From the NCBI GenBank assembly GCA_025924845.1, contig JAICHN010000223.1, forward strand, positions 1-8,623: 8,623 nucleotides of DNA, read 5' to 3'. This DNA comes from Chloroflexota bacterium (GTDB taxonomy: Bacteria > Chloroflexota > UBA5177 > JANWHV01). Shown one piece after another: positions 1 to 6,525 of the stretch. The notes beneath the pieces are model-generated. The model searched no databases. It was not told the origin of the DNA and saw nothing but the letters and a program-made list of their open reading frames with translations. Made by a program: the position numbers and the translations under genes. Position 1 is the first letter of the stretch; every line of letters starts with the position of its first letter.

Positions 1-752
1 ACGCGCCCGATATATTCGTCGCGTTGCGAGAGGCGCGCCGCCAGGGCGTCTTTCACCCAGGCGTATCCTTCGGGTTCCAGGTAACGAAACGCCGTGTCCT
101 CCAACTCCCATTTAATCGCGGCCATGCCAAGTCTGCCCGCCAGCGGCGCGTAGATCTCCCGCGTCTCCAGAGCCACCCGTTGCTGCTTGGCTTGGGGAAG
201 GGCGTCCAGTGTTCGCATGTTATGTAAACGATCCGCCAGCTTGACCAATACTACTCGCGGATCCTCGGCCATGGCAAGAAACATCTTCTTGATGTTTTCC
301 GCCTGTTGCTTGACGGCACGTTCCCGACCCTTTTTCTGGTCTTCGGAGGATGCGGCCTGCTGATCCGCCCAGTTACGCTGCCGGCGGCCAAGCTCCTCAA
401 ATTTGGTTACCCCATCCACGATGTGCGCCACGGCGGGCCCGAATCGTTCCCGTAGCTCGGGCAGCCCAACTTGCGTATCCTCAACCACGTCATGCAGCAA
501 TGCCGAAATTATGGTGATGGCGTCAAGCCGCATCTCGGCTACGATCATTGCCGCGGCCAGAGGATGCTGTACATACGGCTCGCCCGAGCGCCGGAACATG
601 CCCGCGTGCGCCATCTCAGCCACGTTATAGGCTTGCGCGATCAGCTCCAGCGCGGGCGCGGGCAAGTAGCTCTCGGCGCAGGCGAGTAGATCCGCCAGGG
701 TCGGCGCGGCAGTGGGCGATGGGGCGCCAGGTTGGGGGTGCGACACGGTCAT
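1..752 (-). CDS. rel: RelA/SpoT-family (p)ppGpp hydrolase/synthetase, N-terminal part
   Basis: Partial gene: 250 codons are present and the C-terminal side runs off the left edge. The visible part is the HD hydrolase domain, which removes pyrophosphate from (p)ppGpp in the cytoplasm. Metal and catalytic residues of the family are seen: H63 (YVQHPLA), H87-D88 with E91-D92 (HDVVEDT), and D174 with N178 (KLADRLHNMRTL). The hydrolase is therefore probably active. The segment YAPLAGRLGMAAIKWELED marks the start of the linker to the synthetase domain, which lies outside the window with any TGS/ACT domains. An unusually polar stretch at about residues 119-152 separates DGVTKF from the next conserved helix. 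Start choice: the ATG at 752 has GAGGT touching it, which is too close for a ribosome site. The GTG two codons later (746) sits 6 nt after that GAGGT and may be the true start. The gene lies 78 nt downstream of recJ on the same strand and has its own candidate promoter. Confidence 0.93.
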   Translation of the reverse strand, partial: MTVSHPQPGAPSPTAAPTLADLLACAESYLPAPALELIAQAYNVAEMAHAGMFRRSGEPYVQHPLAAAMIVAEMRLDAITIISALLHDVVEDTQVGLPELRERFGPAVAHIVDGVTKFEELGRRQRNWADQQAASSEDQKKGRERAVKQQAENIKKMFLAMAEDPRVVLVKLADRLHNMRTLDALPQAKQQRVALETREIYAPLAGRLGMAAIKWELEDTAFRYLEPEGYAWVKDALAARLSQRDEYIGR

Positions 753-756
753 ACCT

Positions 757-775
757 CGAAACGGTGGACGTTTCG
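757..775 (-). promoter_or_regulatory. Inverted repeat in the rel leader
   Basis: Perfect 7-bp arms (CGAAACG and CGTTTCG) are separated by 5 nt. The dyad spans the expected transcription start, and its last base is the first G of the GAGGT ribosome site. It could be a repressor operator, or an RNA hairpin abutting the ribosome site. The arms are seen directly; the role is inferred. Confidence 0.45.
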
Positions 776-779
776 CCTT

Positions 780-785
780 ATTATA
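780..785 (-). promoter_or_regulatory. Candidate -10 box for rel
   Basis: The minus strand reads a perfect TATAAT here, 27 nt upstream of the rel ATG. No good -35 is seen at 16-18 bp spacing (around 802-809 the minus strand reads GGGCAC-like sequence), and there is no TG extension. Transcription would begin near 773, giving a leader of roughly 20 nt. It would let rel be expressed independently of recJ. Confidence 0.5.
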
Positions 786-830
786 CCCTGTTGCGCCGCC
801 TCGTGCCCGAGTTTTGCCTGCCTACTCCGG

Positions 831-2570
831 CTACGCTAGGCCCGTATTGAGATCATAACCATAGGCGGGCTCGAACATGAGGTCCTTAACGCTTAGTTGG
901 AGCGTTCGGCGGCCGTCCCAATCATTCGCCTCTAGGCTGAACACAACGTCCATTTCCATGTTACGACGCAGATGCCGGATCAGATCGCCGCCCCGGAAGA
1001 GCATTGCGGGCAAGCGGTGACTGCCCTTTCCGACCACGAGGCGTAGATGATGGTTGCCCACGCCGCGGAACTCGTACAGGTTCAGACGCCGGCACAGAAA
1101 CACCGGCAAGGGATTGCCCGCCCCAAACGGTTCCAGCACCTGCAATTCCTCGTATAGGGACCAGGTGAGATCGCGCGCTGAAACTTCGGCGTCGATACGG
1201 AGCACCGGTTGAACATCATCCTCGCTTAACAATTGCTCCGCTCGTCTTTGCAGGCTCTCGATAAGCGGCTCGACTCGTACCGGATCAACCGTAAACCCTG
1301 CCGCCATCTCATGGCCTCCGAAGCGATTGAGCAGGCGTGCATTGGCGCGCAGAGCAGCAAGCATATCAAAGGCAGGGGTGCCCCTCCCCGATCCCCTGAC
1401 TTCGTCGCCCACTTCCGACAAAACTACCGCGGGCCTCCCGAATTCCTCGACCAACTTCCCGGTCAGGAGACCCATGACGCTTAAAGCCCACGGTTCGATG
1501 CGTGCCACGATAAGACGTTGGCTCTGAGCCAAGCCGTCGATATCGAGTTGACTATGCACGGCATCGAGCGCCCGCTGAGTCAACACCTGCCGCCCGACGT
1601 GCTTCTCCTGTAAACGGTGGGCCAGTAGGTCCGCCGCCTCGCCGTCCCGTGTCATCAACACATCGTACCCCAGAGAGCCACGATCATCCTGACCCGCCGC
1701 GTTCAAACGGGGACAGAGTCGGTAGCTCACATCGGTGGAGGTAAGCGAACCAAGATGTAGACCGCTGCGCGCTACCAGCGCCTGCAGTCCCGGGCGATTT
1801 GTTTGGTTCAGGATGCGCATACCATTCCACACGAGCAGCCGATTCTCATCAAGCAGGGGCACCATATCGGCGATCGTGCCAACCGCGACAAGGTCAAGCA
1901 ACACCCGATCGCTACCGGCGTTAGCACCCACCGCGCTCAACAGGGCCTGCGCTGTTTTGTAAGCTACACCCACCCCCGCCAGGTTCTTGTTGGGGTAGGA
2001 ACAATCCGGCTGCCGAGGATTGACGATGGCGTGGGCTTCGGGCAAACATTCGGGTGGGCGATGATGATCCGTAATGATCAGATCGAGACCGTTTTCTCTG
2101 GCGGCCGACGCGCCGCCCGCGTCGCTGATCCCGCAATCCGCCGTCACCACGAGATGTACGCCTCGAGCCGCCAGGTCTTTGAGCGTCTGACCATCCAGAT
2201 TGGTTCCTCTGCTCGCACCGGTTAAAAAGGACGAGTCCGAGGTGATCCCGGCCATTTCGCAGGCATGGGCCAGGACCGCGACAGCCGCGATGCCGTCAAC
2301 ATCCAGGTCACCGAATAGGGCGACCAGCTCCCGGTCCTTTCTCGCCCTGAGCAGACGCTCAATGGCGGCGTCCATGTCGCGTAGCAGGAAAGGGTCGTGA
2401 GTTTGCCCCCGTTGCGGGGCAAGAAAGGTGGGTGCCTTTCGCGCGTCGATCCCGCGATTATGCAATAGCTGTGCCACTGGGGGCGACAGGCCGCCCGTCG
2501 CCTGCTCCAAAGCCGGCGGCGGCTCGCCTAGCGCTTGCAAATTGCACCATGTTGAGCGCGTCGCGCGCAC
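831..2570 (-). CDS. recJ: RecJ-type single-stranded-DNA exonuclease (DHH/DHHA1)
   Basis: RecJ degrades single-stranded DNA 5' to 3' in recombination and mismatch repair, using Mn/Mg ions. Counting from the GTG at 2570 (579 aa, normal family length), motif I is GDLDVDG at 87-93 with D88, D90 and D92. Motif II is TADCGISD with D145, and the DHH triad is at 168-170. Motif IV is DLVAVGTIADMVP with D226. The DHHA1 domain carries GGHEMAAGF from 418, and the C-terminal OB-like domain follows PFGAGNPLPVF. Metal ligands are intact. Oddities are Leu for the usual Tyr in GDYDVDG, Gln for Arg in the usual NAAGR, and loss of the usual P.R..GYGL loop, where SFLTGASRGTNLDG stands. The start chosen is the GTG 8 nt after GAGGAG; an in-frame GTG at 2588 would add six residues but precedes that ribosome site. 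rel follows on the same strand, an arrangement resembling recJ-apt-relA of Firmicutes without apt. Confidence 0.92.
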   Translation of the reverse strand: MRATRSTWCNLQALGEPPPALEQATGGLSPPVAQLLHNRGIDARKAPTFLAPQRGQTHDPFLLRDMDAAIERLLRARKDRELVALFGDLDVDGIAAVAVLAHACEMAGITSDSSFLTGASRGTNLDGQTLKDLAARGVHLVVTADCGISDAGGASAARENGLDLIITDHHRPPECLPEAHAIVNPRQPDCSYPNKNLAGVGVAYKTAQALLSAVGANAGSDRVLLDLVAVGTIADMVPLLDENRLLVWNGMRILNQTNRPGLQALVARSGLHLGSLTSTDVSYRLCPRLNAAGQDDRGSLGYDVLMTRDGEAADLLAHRLQEKHVGRQVLTQRALDAVHSQLDIDGLAQSQRLIVARIEPWALSVMGLLTGKLVEEFGRPAVVLSEVGDEVRGSGRGTPAFDMLAALRANARLLNRFGGHEMAAGFTVDPVRVEPLIESLQRRAEQLLSEDDVQPVLRIDAEVSARDLTWSLYEELQVLEPFGAGNPLPVFLCRRLNLYEFRGVGNHHLRLVVGKGSHRLPAMLFRGGDLIRHLRRNMEMDVVFSLEANDWDGRRTLQLSVKDLMFEPAYGYDLNTGLA

Positions 2571-2578
2571 CTGATTTT

Positions 2579-2584
2579 CTCCTC
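2579..2584 (-). promoter_or_regulatory. Ribosome binding site deciding the recJ start
   Basis: The minus strand reads GAGGAG, followed by 8 nt and then GTG at 2570. This places the start at 2570 and makes the upstream GTG at 2588 unlikely, because the ribosome site would lie inside that longer reading frame. Confidence 0.65.
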
Positions 2585-2677
2585 GCACCCGACGAGCCGC
2601 GTTCCCAGTGAGCGAATGTGAAACTACCTACCACGCCGCCACAACAGCGAACCACTTGATCCGCCCTCACTAGGCGC

Positions 2678-2706
2678 ATTGTACGCCCCTCATACTAAGG
2701 CCGCAA
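2678..2706 (-). promoter_or_regulatory. Candidate recJ promoter
   Basis: On the minus strand TTGCGG (2706-2701) and TACAAT (2683-2678) are separated by exactly 17 bp. The -10 matches five of six consensus bases, while the -35 matches only its TTG. The leader to GTG 2570 would be about 100 nt. It faces the promoter of the next gene across fewer than 30 bp. Confidence 0.4.
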
Positions 2707-2713
2707 CAGCGGC
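2700..2713. repeat. Short inverted repeat between divergent promoters
   Basis: GCCGC and GCGGC arms flank AACA. The dyad covers the proposed recJ -35 and lies just upstream of the divergent promoter, so it could be an operator. Arms of five G/C bases can easily occur by chance in GC-rich DNA. Confidence 0.25.
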
Positions 2714-2731
2714 ATTATGCGTGCATCGGAG

Positions 2732-2740
2732 TGGTATAAT
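2732..2740 (+). promoter_or_regulatory. Extended -10 promoter for the 153-aa gene and dprA
   Basis: TGGTATAAT is a perfect TATAAT with the TGn extension that can replace a -35; no good -35 is seen upstream. Transcription would start near 2747, about 18 nt before the ATG at 2765. The GGGAGA ribosome site (2751-2756) lies in that short leader. Confidence 0.6.
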
Positions 2741-2764
2741 TCCGGCGACAGGGAGAAAACAGCG

Positions 2765-3226
2765 ATGGCCATTGAAGACAACCGGCAGCGCGCAGACCTG
2801 GAGGCAACCGCGGCAGAGGTACGGGAATTAACCAACCGTCTCCGCATGGTGCAAGGAGAAGTACGAAAACTGGGCTTCATTGCGCGTGCCTTCGTGGAAA
2901 GGGACATCTCCAGCTCGACCGGTCGTAGTCTCGCGGACTGGGCCAATGCCGCCGACGCCCTGGGCAAGGTGCTTGCCGCCGCCGCGTCGGATCCGCAACG
3001 CCAAGCTGCCGCCGGAGCACTCGTGGCAGCCGAACGCCCACGCCTGGCCACCCTGCGAGCCTATTTGGAGCGTGCCCCCGAAAAGGTGAACAAGGTTCCA
3101 GGCGCCGTGTTAAAGCCCGCGCAACGGATCCAGTTCCTGAACGAAATGAGCGATCAGGTGGCGGCCGTGCAATCGTTGGAACAGCACCTCGCCCGCGTCG
3201 CGGCGAGTCTGCCCAACGCGGACTGA
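2765..3226 (+). CDS. Uncharacterised helical/coiled-coil protein upstream of dprA
   Basis: I do not recognise this 153-aa protein. It has no Cys, no signal peptide and no membrane segment, so it should be cytoplasmic. Residues about 8-36 (LEATAAEVRELTNRLRMVQ and onward) show heptad-like hydrophobic spacing typical of a coiled coil. An Ala-rich helix covers about 56-90, and another helical stretch covers about 115-149 (FLNEMSDQVAAVQSLEQHLA). A short Lys/Pro-containing link, ERAPEKVNKVPGAVLKPAQR, lies between the last two. The start is the ATG at 2765, 8 nt after GGGAGA. The in-frame ATG at 2717 lies upstream of the promoter and is rejected. dprA begins 11 nt after its stop, so the two are probably co-transcribed and translationally coupled. 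A role in DNA uptake or recombination, or as an adaptor, is possible from context only. Confidence 0.75.
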   Translation: MAIEDNRQRADLEATAAEVRELTNRLRMVQGEVRKLGFIARAFVERDISSSTGRSLADWANAADALGKVLAAAASDPQRQAAAGALVAAERPRLATLRAYLERAPEKVNKVPGAVLKPAQRIQFLNEMSDQVAAVQSLEQHLARVAASLPNAD

Positions 3227-3237
3227 CTCGCCACCTC

Positions 3238-4326
3238 GTGCGCCAGGATGCCGGCTATTGGGTGGCGTGGTCGAAGGTCACTGGGGTCGGCGCCGCGCGT
3301 CTCAAACGTCTGTGGGAACACTTTGGGGATCTTGAAGCGGCGTGGTGCGCTTCAGAGAGCGCGTTACTACGCGCCGGACTTGATAGCCGGGCCGCCGCTG
3401 CCGCAATCGCCGAACGGGGCTCGCTCAATCCTGCTGCGGAGCGTGAACGCCTGGCCCAAGCGAATGTTGCCCTGTTTACCATTGATGATGCAAGCTATCC
3501 CGCCCTACTGCGGCGCGGTGAAGGCGCTCCAGCCTGTCTTTATGTGCGAGGCACCCTCCTGCCCGAGGATGAGCTGTCCATTGCCGTGGTGGGAAACCGA
3601 GCGCTCACCAACTACGGTAGGCAGGTTACCCAACAACTGACCACCGACCTTGCACGCCATGGCCTGACCATCATAAGCGGCCTGGCTCGCGGTGTTGACG
3701 CCGTGGCCCACCGAGCAGCCATAGACGCCGGCGCCAGAACCATTGCCGTCCTTGGCTGTGGGGTCGACGTCGCCTACCCACCCGAGCATCGATCCCTGGC
3801 GGTGGACGTTGCGTCTCACGGCGCGGTGATCTCCGAATTCCCCCTCGGCGCCAAACCGGATGCGCAAAATTTCCCCATGCGCAACCGTATCATCGCCGGC
3901 ATGAGTCTGGGCACGCTGGTGACCGAGGCGGGAAAATCGAGCGGCGCCTTGATAACTGCTTCGAATGCTCTTGAGTGGAATCGCGAGGTCTTCGCGGTGC
4001 CGGGAAGTATCTACGCGCCGCGTTGCGAAGGGACAAATCGGCTGATCGCCAGGGGTGAAGCAAAGTTGGTCTGCGCGGTCGGCGACATTCTCGAAGAATT
4101 GAAAGTAGCCCTGGTTCCTCAACAGCTGGCGATGGATTCGCTGCTCGCGCACGATCAAACCGAAGGCCGTCTCCTCGACCACCTCGGTCAGGAACCGGTT
4201 CATGTGGATGCTCTTACCCGCCTCACCTCCCTCCCGGTCAGCGTTGTGACGAGTACGTTAACCATGCTCGAACTGCGCGGACTGGTGCGCCAGGTGAGCA
4301 CCATGCAGTTCGTCCGGGCTCGCTAA
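3238..4326 (+). CDS. dprA: DNA processing protein DprA (Smf)
   Basis: DprA binds incoming single-stranded DNA in natural transformation and loads RecA on it. The 362-aa length is normal. An N-terminal SAM/helix-hairpin region (about 1-60, with TGVGAARLKRLWEHFG) precedes the Rossmann-like DNA-binding core. Core signatures are AVVGNR at 116-121 (usually GSR), SGLARGVDAVAHRAA from 147, GCGVDVAYPPEH from 173, FPMRNRIIAG at 212-221, EAGKSSGALITA at 230-241 and AVPGS at 253-257 with GTNRLI following. A C-terminal winged-helix domain occupies about 303-358. The GTG start is only 11 nt after the preceding stop. No ribosome site is visible; the upstream bases even read CCACCTC, the complement of one, so translation probably depends on coupling to the upstream gene. 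Its stop overlaps the stop of the convergent kinase gene by 4 nt. Confidence 0.95.
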   Translation: MRQDAGYWVAWSKVTGVGAARLKRLWEHFGDLEAAWCASESALLRAGLDSRAAAAAIAERGSLNPAAERERLAQANVALFTIDDASYPALLRRGEGAPACLYVRGTLLPEDELSIAVVGNRALTNYGRQVTQQLTTDLARHGLTIISGLARGVDAVAHRAAIDAGARTIAVLGCGVDVAYPPEHRSLAVDVASHGAVISEFPLGAKPDAQNFPMRNRIIAGMSLGTLVTEAGKSSGALITASNALEWNREVFAVPGSIYAPRCEGTNRLIARGEAKLVCAVGDILEELKVALVPQQLAMDSLLAHDQTEGRLLDHLGQEPVHVDALTRLTSLPVSVVTSTLTMLELRGLVRQVSTMQFVRAR

Positions 4327-4350
4327 CCCAGAAATGTGGGGGTTGGCGAG
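4319..4350 (+). terminator. Hairpin at the convergent gene ends (possible terminator)
   Basis: CTCGCTAACCC (4319-4329) pairs with GGGTTGGCGAG (4340-4350) around a 10-nt loop. In plus-strand RNA this gives 11 pairs including one G-U; in minus-strand RNA that pair becomes a C-A mismatch. Both stop codons lie within the left arm. No T-run follows on either strand, so it is not a classical intrinsic terminator. It may still slow polymerase or protect the 3' ends of the two converging messages. Confidence 0.45.
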
Positions 4351-6356
4351 GCGGTTACTTCATCGGTAGCTCCACCCACAACGGTTGGACCGCCCGGCGT
4401 CGCCGTGTCAACGCCGCTGACCGCTGTCGGTGACTCCGGAGAGGGCGTCAGTGCCGGTGCAATCGGTGTTTCGGTGTCACTCGGGACCTGCACGACGGTG
4501 GGTGATTCGGCCGGGATTTCAGTGAATGGCGTACTGGTGTCGGTTGGAAATACCGGCACCGGCGTTGGCGTACTCGTTGGGATAAAGGTGTCGGTCGGCA
4601 AGACTACCGCCGTGTTGGTCGGCAGGGATGTCACCGTATCGGTGGGAATGGCCGTAGGCACGAAGGTTGAGGTGCTGGTAGGCGTGCTGGTCCAGACGGG
4701 CGTTTTGGTAGCGGTCGGGGTGTGCGTGGCGGTCGACGTTTTCGTGACCGTAGGCGTCTTGGTCACGGTGGGGGTGGCCGTGTGCGTGGGCGTGTGGGTA
4801 GCAGTGTTCGTCACCGTCGGCGTGTCAGTGGGCAGCGGCGTTTCGGTGTCGGTCACCGTCGGAGTCGCCGGAACGCGCGTAGGGGTGAATTGCGCCGACT
4901 GCGTTACCAGGGGCAGGCGCGTATTGAGCGGCGTGGCTGTTCTGGTCCGGGTTACCGTCCTCGTGCTCGTGTGCGTGGCGGTGTGCCGCGTCGGCGCGAC
5001 GACTACGTGGCGCGTAGCACTTGGACGTGGGGTACTGCTTGGCGATGCGGTGGGGCTAAGCGTTGGTGAAGGGTCGCTCGCCCCCGCGCCGCCAAACGGC
5101 AAACTGCCGCCATTGCCGATGATAGCCAGGGCAAGGACGATGCCCAGCGCGATGATCGCACCAGCCAATATGCCCACGAGAATGGAGCGTCGACCTTTCC
5201 CCTCGCTTGACCCGGCCGCGGCTGGGCTGCCCACCGCGGGCGGCTGAATTGGTGGGCTGCCCACCGCGATAGTAGGCATAACCCGCGTCGACCCTGCTCC
5301 CACCAGAGCTCCCGTGACGGCGGGTGGTCTTGGCGGTACGGGTGGAGGAAGCGCCGTCGTAACGGGCGCGGAGCCGGCTGGTGGCGGCGCCACTGGACCG
5401 ATCGGAGCGACGCGGGTTCGCCCACCGGCCTGGCCTAGCACGCCGCGTAGTGCCTGCGCCAGGGAAGCGGCATCGGCGAACCGCTCGGTGGGACTTTTGG
5501 CGAGCAGGCGGAGGACTATGGTTTCCAGAGCAGGCGGGATAGCACGATTGAACTGTCGCGGCAGCGGCGGCGCGTTCTGCACGTGTTGCATGGCGACGGC
5601 AATCGGGTTTTCGGCATCGAATGGTAGGCGGCCGGTCAGCATCTCAAAGAGCGTGACGCCGAGGGAGTAGAGGTCGGCCCGTGGCCCCGCGTCCTGGCCG
5701 CGCGCCTGCTCCGGGGACAAGTAATGTACCGATCCCAGTACAGTGCCGGTCTGAGTGAGAGCGGTGGCGGCGGTGCGACGCGCTATGCCGAAGTCGGCCA
5801 CCTTCACCACGCCGTCAACGGTCAGCAAGATATTCTGCGGCTTGATGTCTCTATGGATCAGACCGCGGGCATGGGCGGCGCTGAGCGCCGCGCACACTTC
5901 AATCGAGATCCGTATGGCCTCGGGCACCGAAAATGGCCCGGACGCCTGAATCGCCTCCTTCACGGTCTGGCCATCCACCAGTTCCATAACGATGTAATGG
6001 AAGGTGCCGTCCTGACCTACATCGAACACTCCCACTACGTTGGGATGGGAGAGGCTGGCGGCGTGCCGTGCTTCTTGTTCAAATCGGCGCAGGAAGTCGG
6101 CATCGTTGGTAAACTGAGCCGGCAGCACCTTAACGGCGACGCGCCGACCCAGTCTCAGGTCTTCGGCTTCATGCACGCGCGCCATGCCGCCCTCGCCAAG
6201 GACACGGATCAGGCGGTAGCGGCCACTCAATATCTGTTCGTTCACGCCCTCCAAGGTAACATGGTCGTCGCCCTCCGCGAAAATGGCTGTGGACGACCGG
6301 TGACCGGGGATTCCCGAATGGTCCTGGTCCCGCCCGTAACCATCGAATGACGCCAT
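4323..6356 (-). CDS. Transmembrane Ser/Thr protein kinase with Thr/Pro-rich ectodomain
   Basis: PknB-like Hanks-type kinase of 677 aa. The kinase domain covers about 47-308: glycine loop GEGGMARVH from 54, lysine K76 (VAVKVL), helix-C E95, HRDIKPQN with D170 and N175, DFG at 188-190, and SPEQ from 214. It is an RD kinase. The activation loop has TALTQTGT, with T201/T203 resembling the PknB autophosphorylation pair. A Pro/Ala-rich cytoplasmic linker (about 310-388) leads to a membrane helix at about 391-413 after GKGRR. Residues about 427-677 are an extracytoplasmic Thr/Pro/Ser-rich stalk with no PASTA or other recognised sensor. The ATG at 6356 gives 45 residues before the kinase domain and has no clear ribosome site. 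An internal GTG at 6245 follows GGAGGG but only 1 nt away, so the start is uncertain. It is convergent with dprA and divergent from the acyltransferase genes. Substrates are unknown. Confidence 0.93.
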   Translation of the reverse strand: MASFDGYGRDQDHSGIPGHRSSTAIFAEGDDHVTLEGVNEQILSGRYRLIRVLGEGGMARVHEAEDLRLGRRVAVKVLPAQFTNDADFLRRFEQEARHAASLSHPNVVGVFDVGQDGTFHYIVMELVDGQTVKEAIQASGPFSVPEAIRISIEVCAALSAAHARGLIHRDIKPQNILLTVDGVVKVADFGIARRTAATALTQTGTVLGSVHYLSPEQARGQDAGPRADLYSLGVTLFEMLTGRLPFDAENPIAVAMQHVQNAPPLPRQFNRAIPPALETIVLRLLAKSPTERFADAASLAQALRGVLGQAGGRTRVAPIGPVAPPPAGSAPVTTALPPPVPPRPPAVTGALVGAGSTRVMPTIAVGSPPIQPPAVGSPAAAGSSEGKGRRSILVGILAGAIIALGIVLALAIIGNGGSLPFGGAGASDPSPTLSPTASPSSTPRPSATRHVVVAPTRHTATHTSTRTVTRTRTATPLNTRLPLVTQSAQFTPTRVPATPTVTDTETPLPTDTPTVTNTATHTPTHTATPTVTKTPTVTKTSTATHTPTATKTPVWTSTPTSTSTFVPTAIPTDTVTSLPTNTAVVLPTDTFIPTSTPTPVPVFPTDTSTPFTEIPAESPTVVQVPSDTETPIAPALTPSPESPTAVSGVDTATPGGPTVVGGATDEVTASPTPTFLG
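4326..5078 (-). repeat. Degenerate Thr/Pro-rich repeat tract in the kinase gene
   Basis: This stretch encodes kinase residues about 427-677. The protein repeats short units such as TATPT, TDTPT, THTPT and VTKTPT. The codons vary (ACC, ACG, ACT, ACA), so the protein pattern is conserved better than the DNA. The coding strand is C/A-rich and the opposite strand G/T-rich, which produces long false reading frames on the plus strand. Confidence 0.8.
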
Positions 6357-6380
6357 ACGTTGACACGATCGTAGCGTCGG

Positions 6381-6399
6381 CTTCGGCGGCGCGCCGAAG
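6381..6399. promoter_or_regulatory. Perfect 8-bp inverted repeat, kinase/MBOAT intergenic region
   Basis: CTTCGGCG and CGCCGAAG are separated by GCG, centred at 6390 and 25 nt upstream of the kinase ATG. No T-run follows on either side. Its position between two divergent genes suits an operator, or a leader hairpin of the kinase message. No convincing promoter for either gene could be placed in 6357-6525; a lone TTGACA at 6360-6365 has no partner -10. Confidence 0.45.
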
Positions 6400-6419
6400 G
6401 GAACGGATTGTCCGTTTCC
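6399..6419. promoter_or_regulatory. Second adjacent inverted repeat
   Basis: AACGGA (6402-6407) and TCCGTT (6411-6416) are perfect arms around TTG. They extend outward to 9 positions per side with one G-T pair. The centre at 6409 is 19 bp from the first dyad, nearly two helical turns, so both could face the same side of the DNA. Confidence 0.4.
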
Positions 6420-6525
6420 ATCCCCTGCTTCCGCCCCAGGGACGAGCAGCTTGGCTTACCATAGGGACTGTAAGTCTTCAGAGGAATACCAGACCACCCC
6501 GGAGCATTGCCGTGAGTCTGTACGT

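Noticed and set aside
548..850. 100-aa plus-strand reading frame
   Set aside because: It is antisense to the rel HD domain and runs through the rel promoter region; no coding signal is seen.
2717..2764. Upstream ATG extending the 153-aa protein by 16 residues
   Set aside because: The extended -10 promoter and the GGGAGA ribosome site lie inside this extension, so ATG 2765 is the better start.
3505..4203. 232-aa minus-strand reading frame
   Set aside because: It is antisense to the well-conserved dprA core and has no recognisable family features.
4336..5247. 303-aa plus-strand reading frame rich in Val and Gly
   Set aside because: It is antisense to the Thr/Pro tract of the kinase; its VGV-type repeats are the mirror of Thr codons, and it has no domain or ribosome site.
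5724..6350. 208-aa plus-strand reading frame
   Set aside because: It is antisense to the kinase catalytic domain, whose motifs are clear; it shows no motif of its own.
6360..6388. Perfect TTGACA as a promoter for the MBOAT gene
   Set aside because: No -10-like hexamer occurs at 16-18 bp; the bases there are GC-rich and part of the inverted repeat.
757..6419. A shared operator sequence between the rel leader dyad and the 6399-6419 dyad
   Set aside because: Both contain AACG and CGTT half-sites, but they are offset by one base relative to the centre and the flanks differ, so the similarity may be chance.
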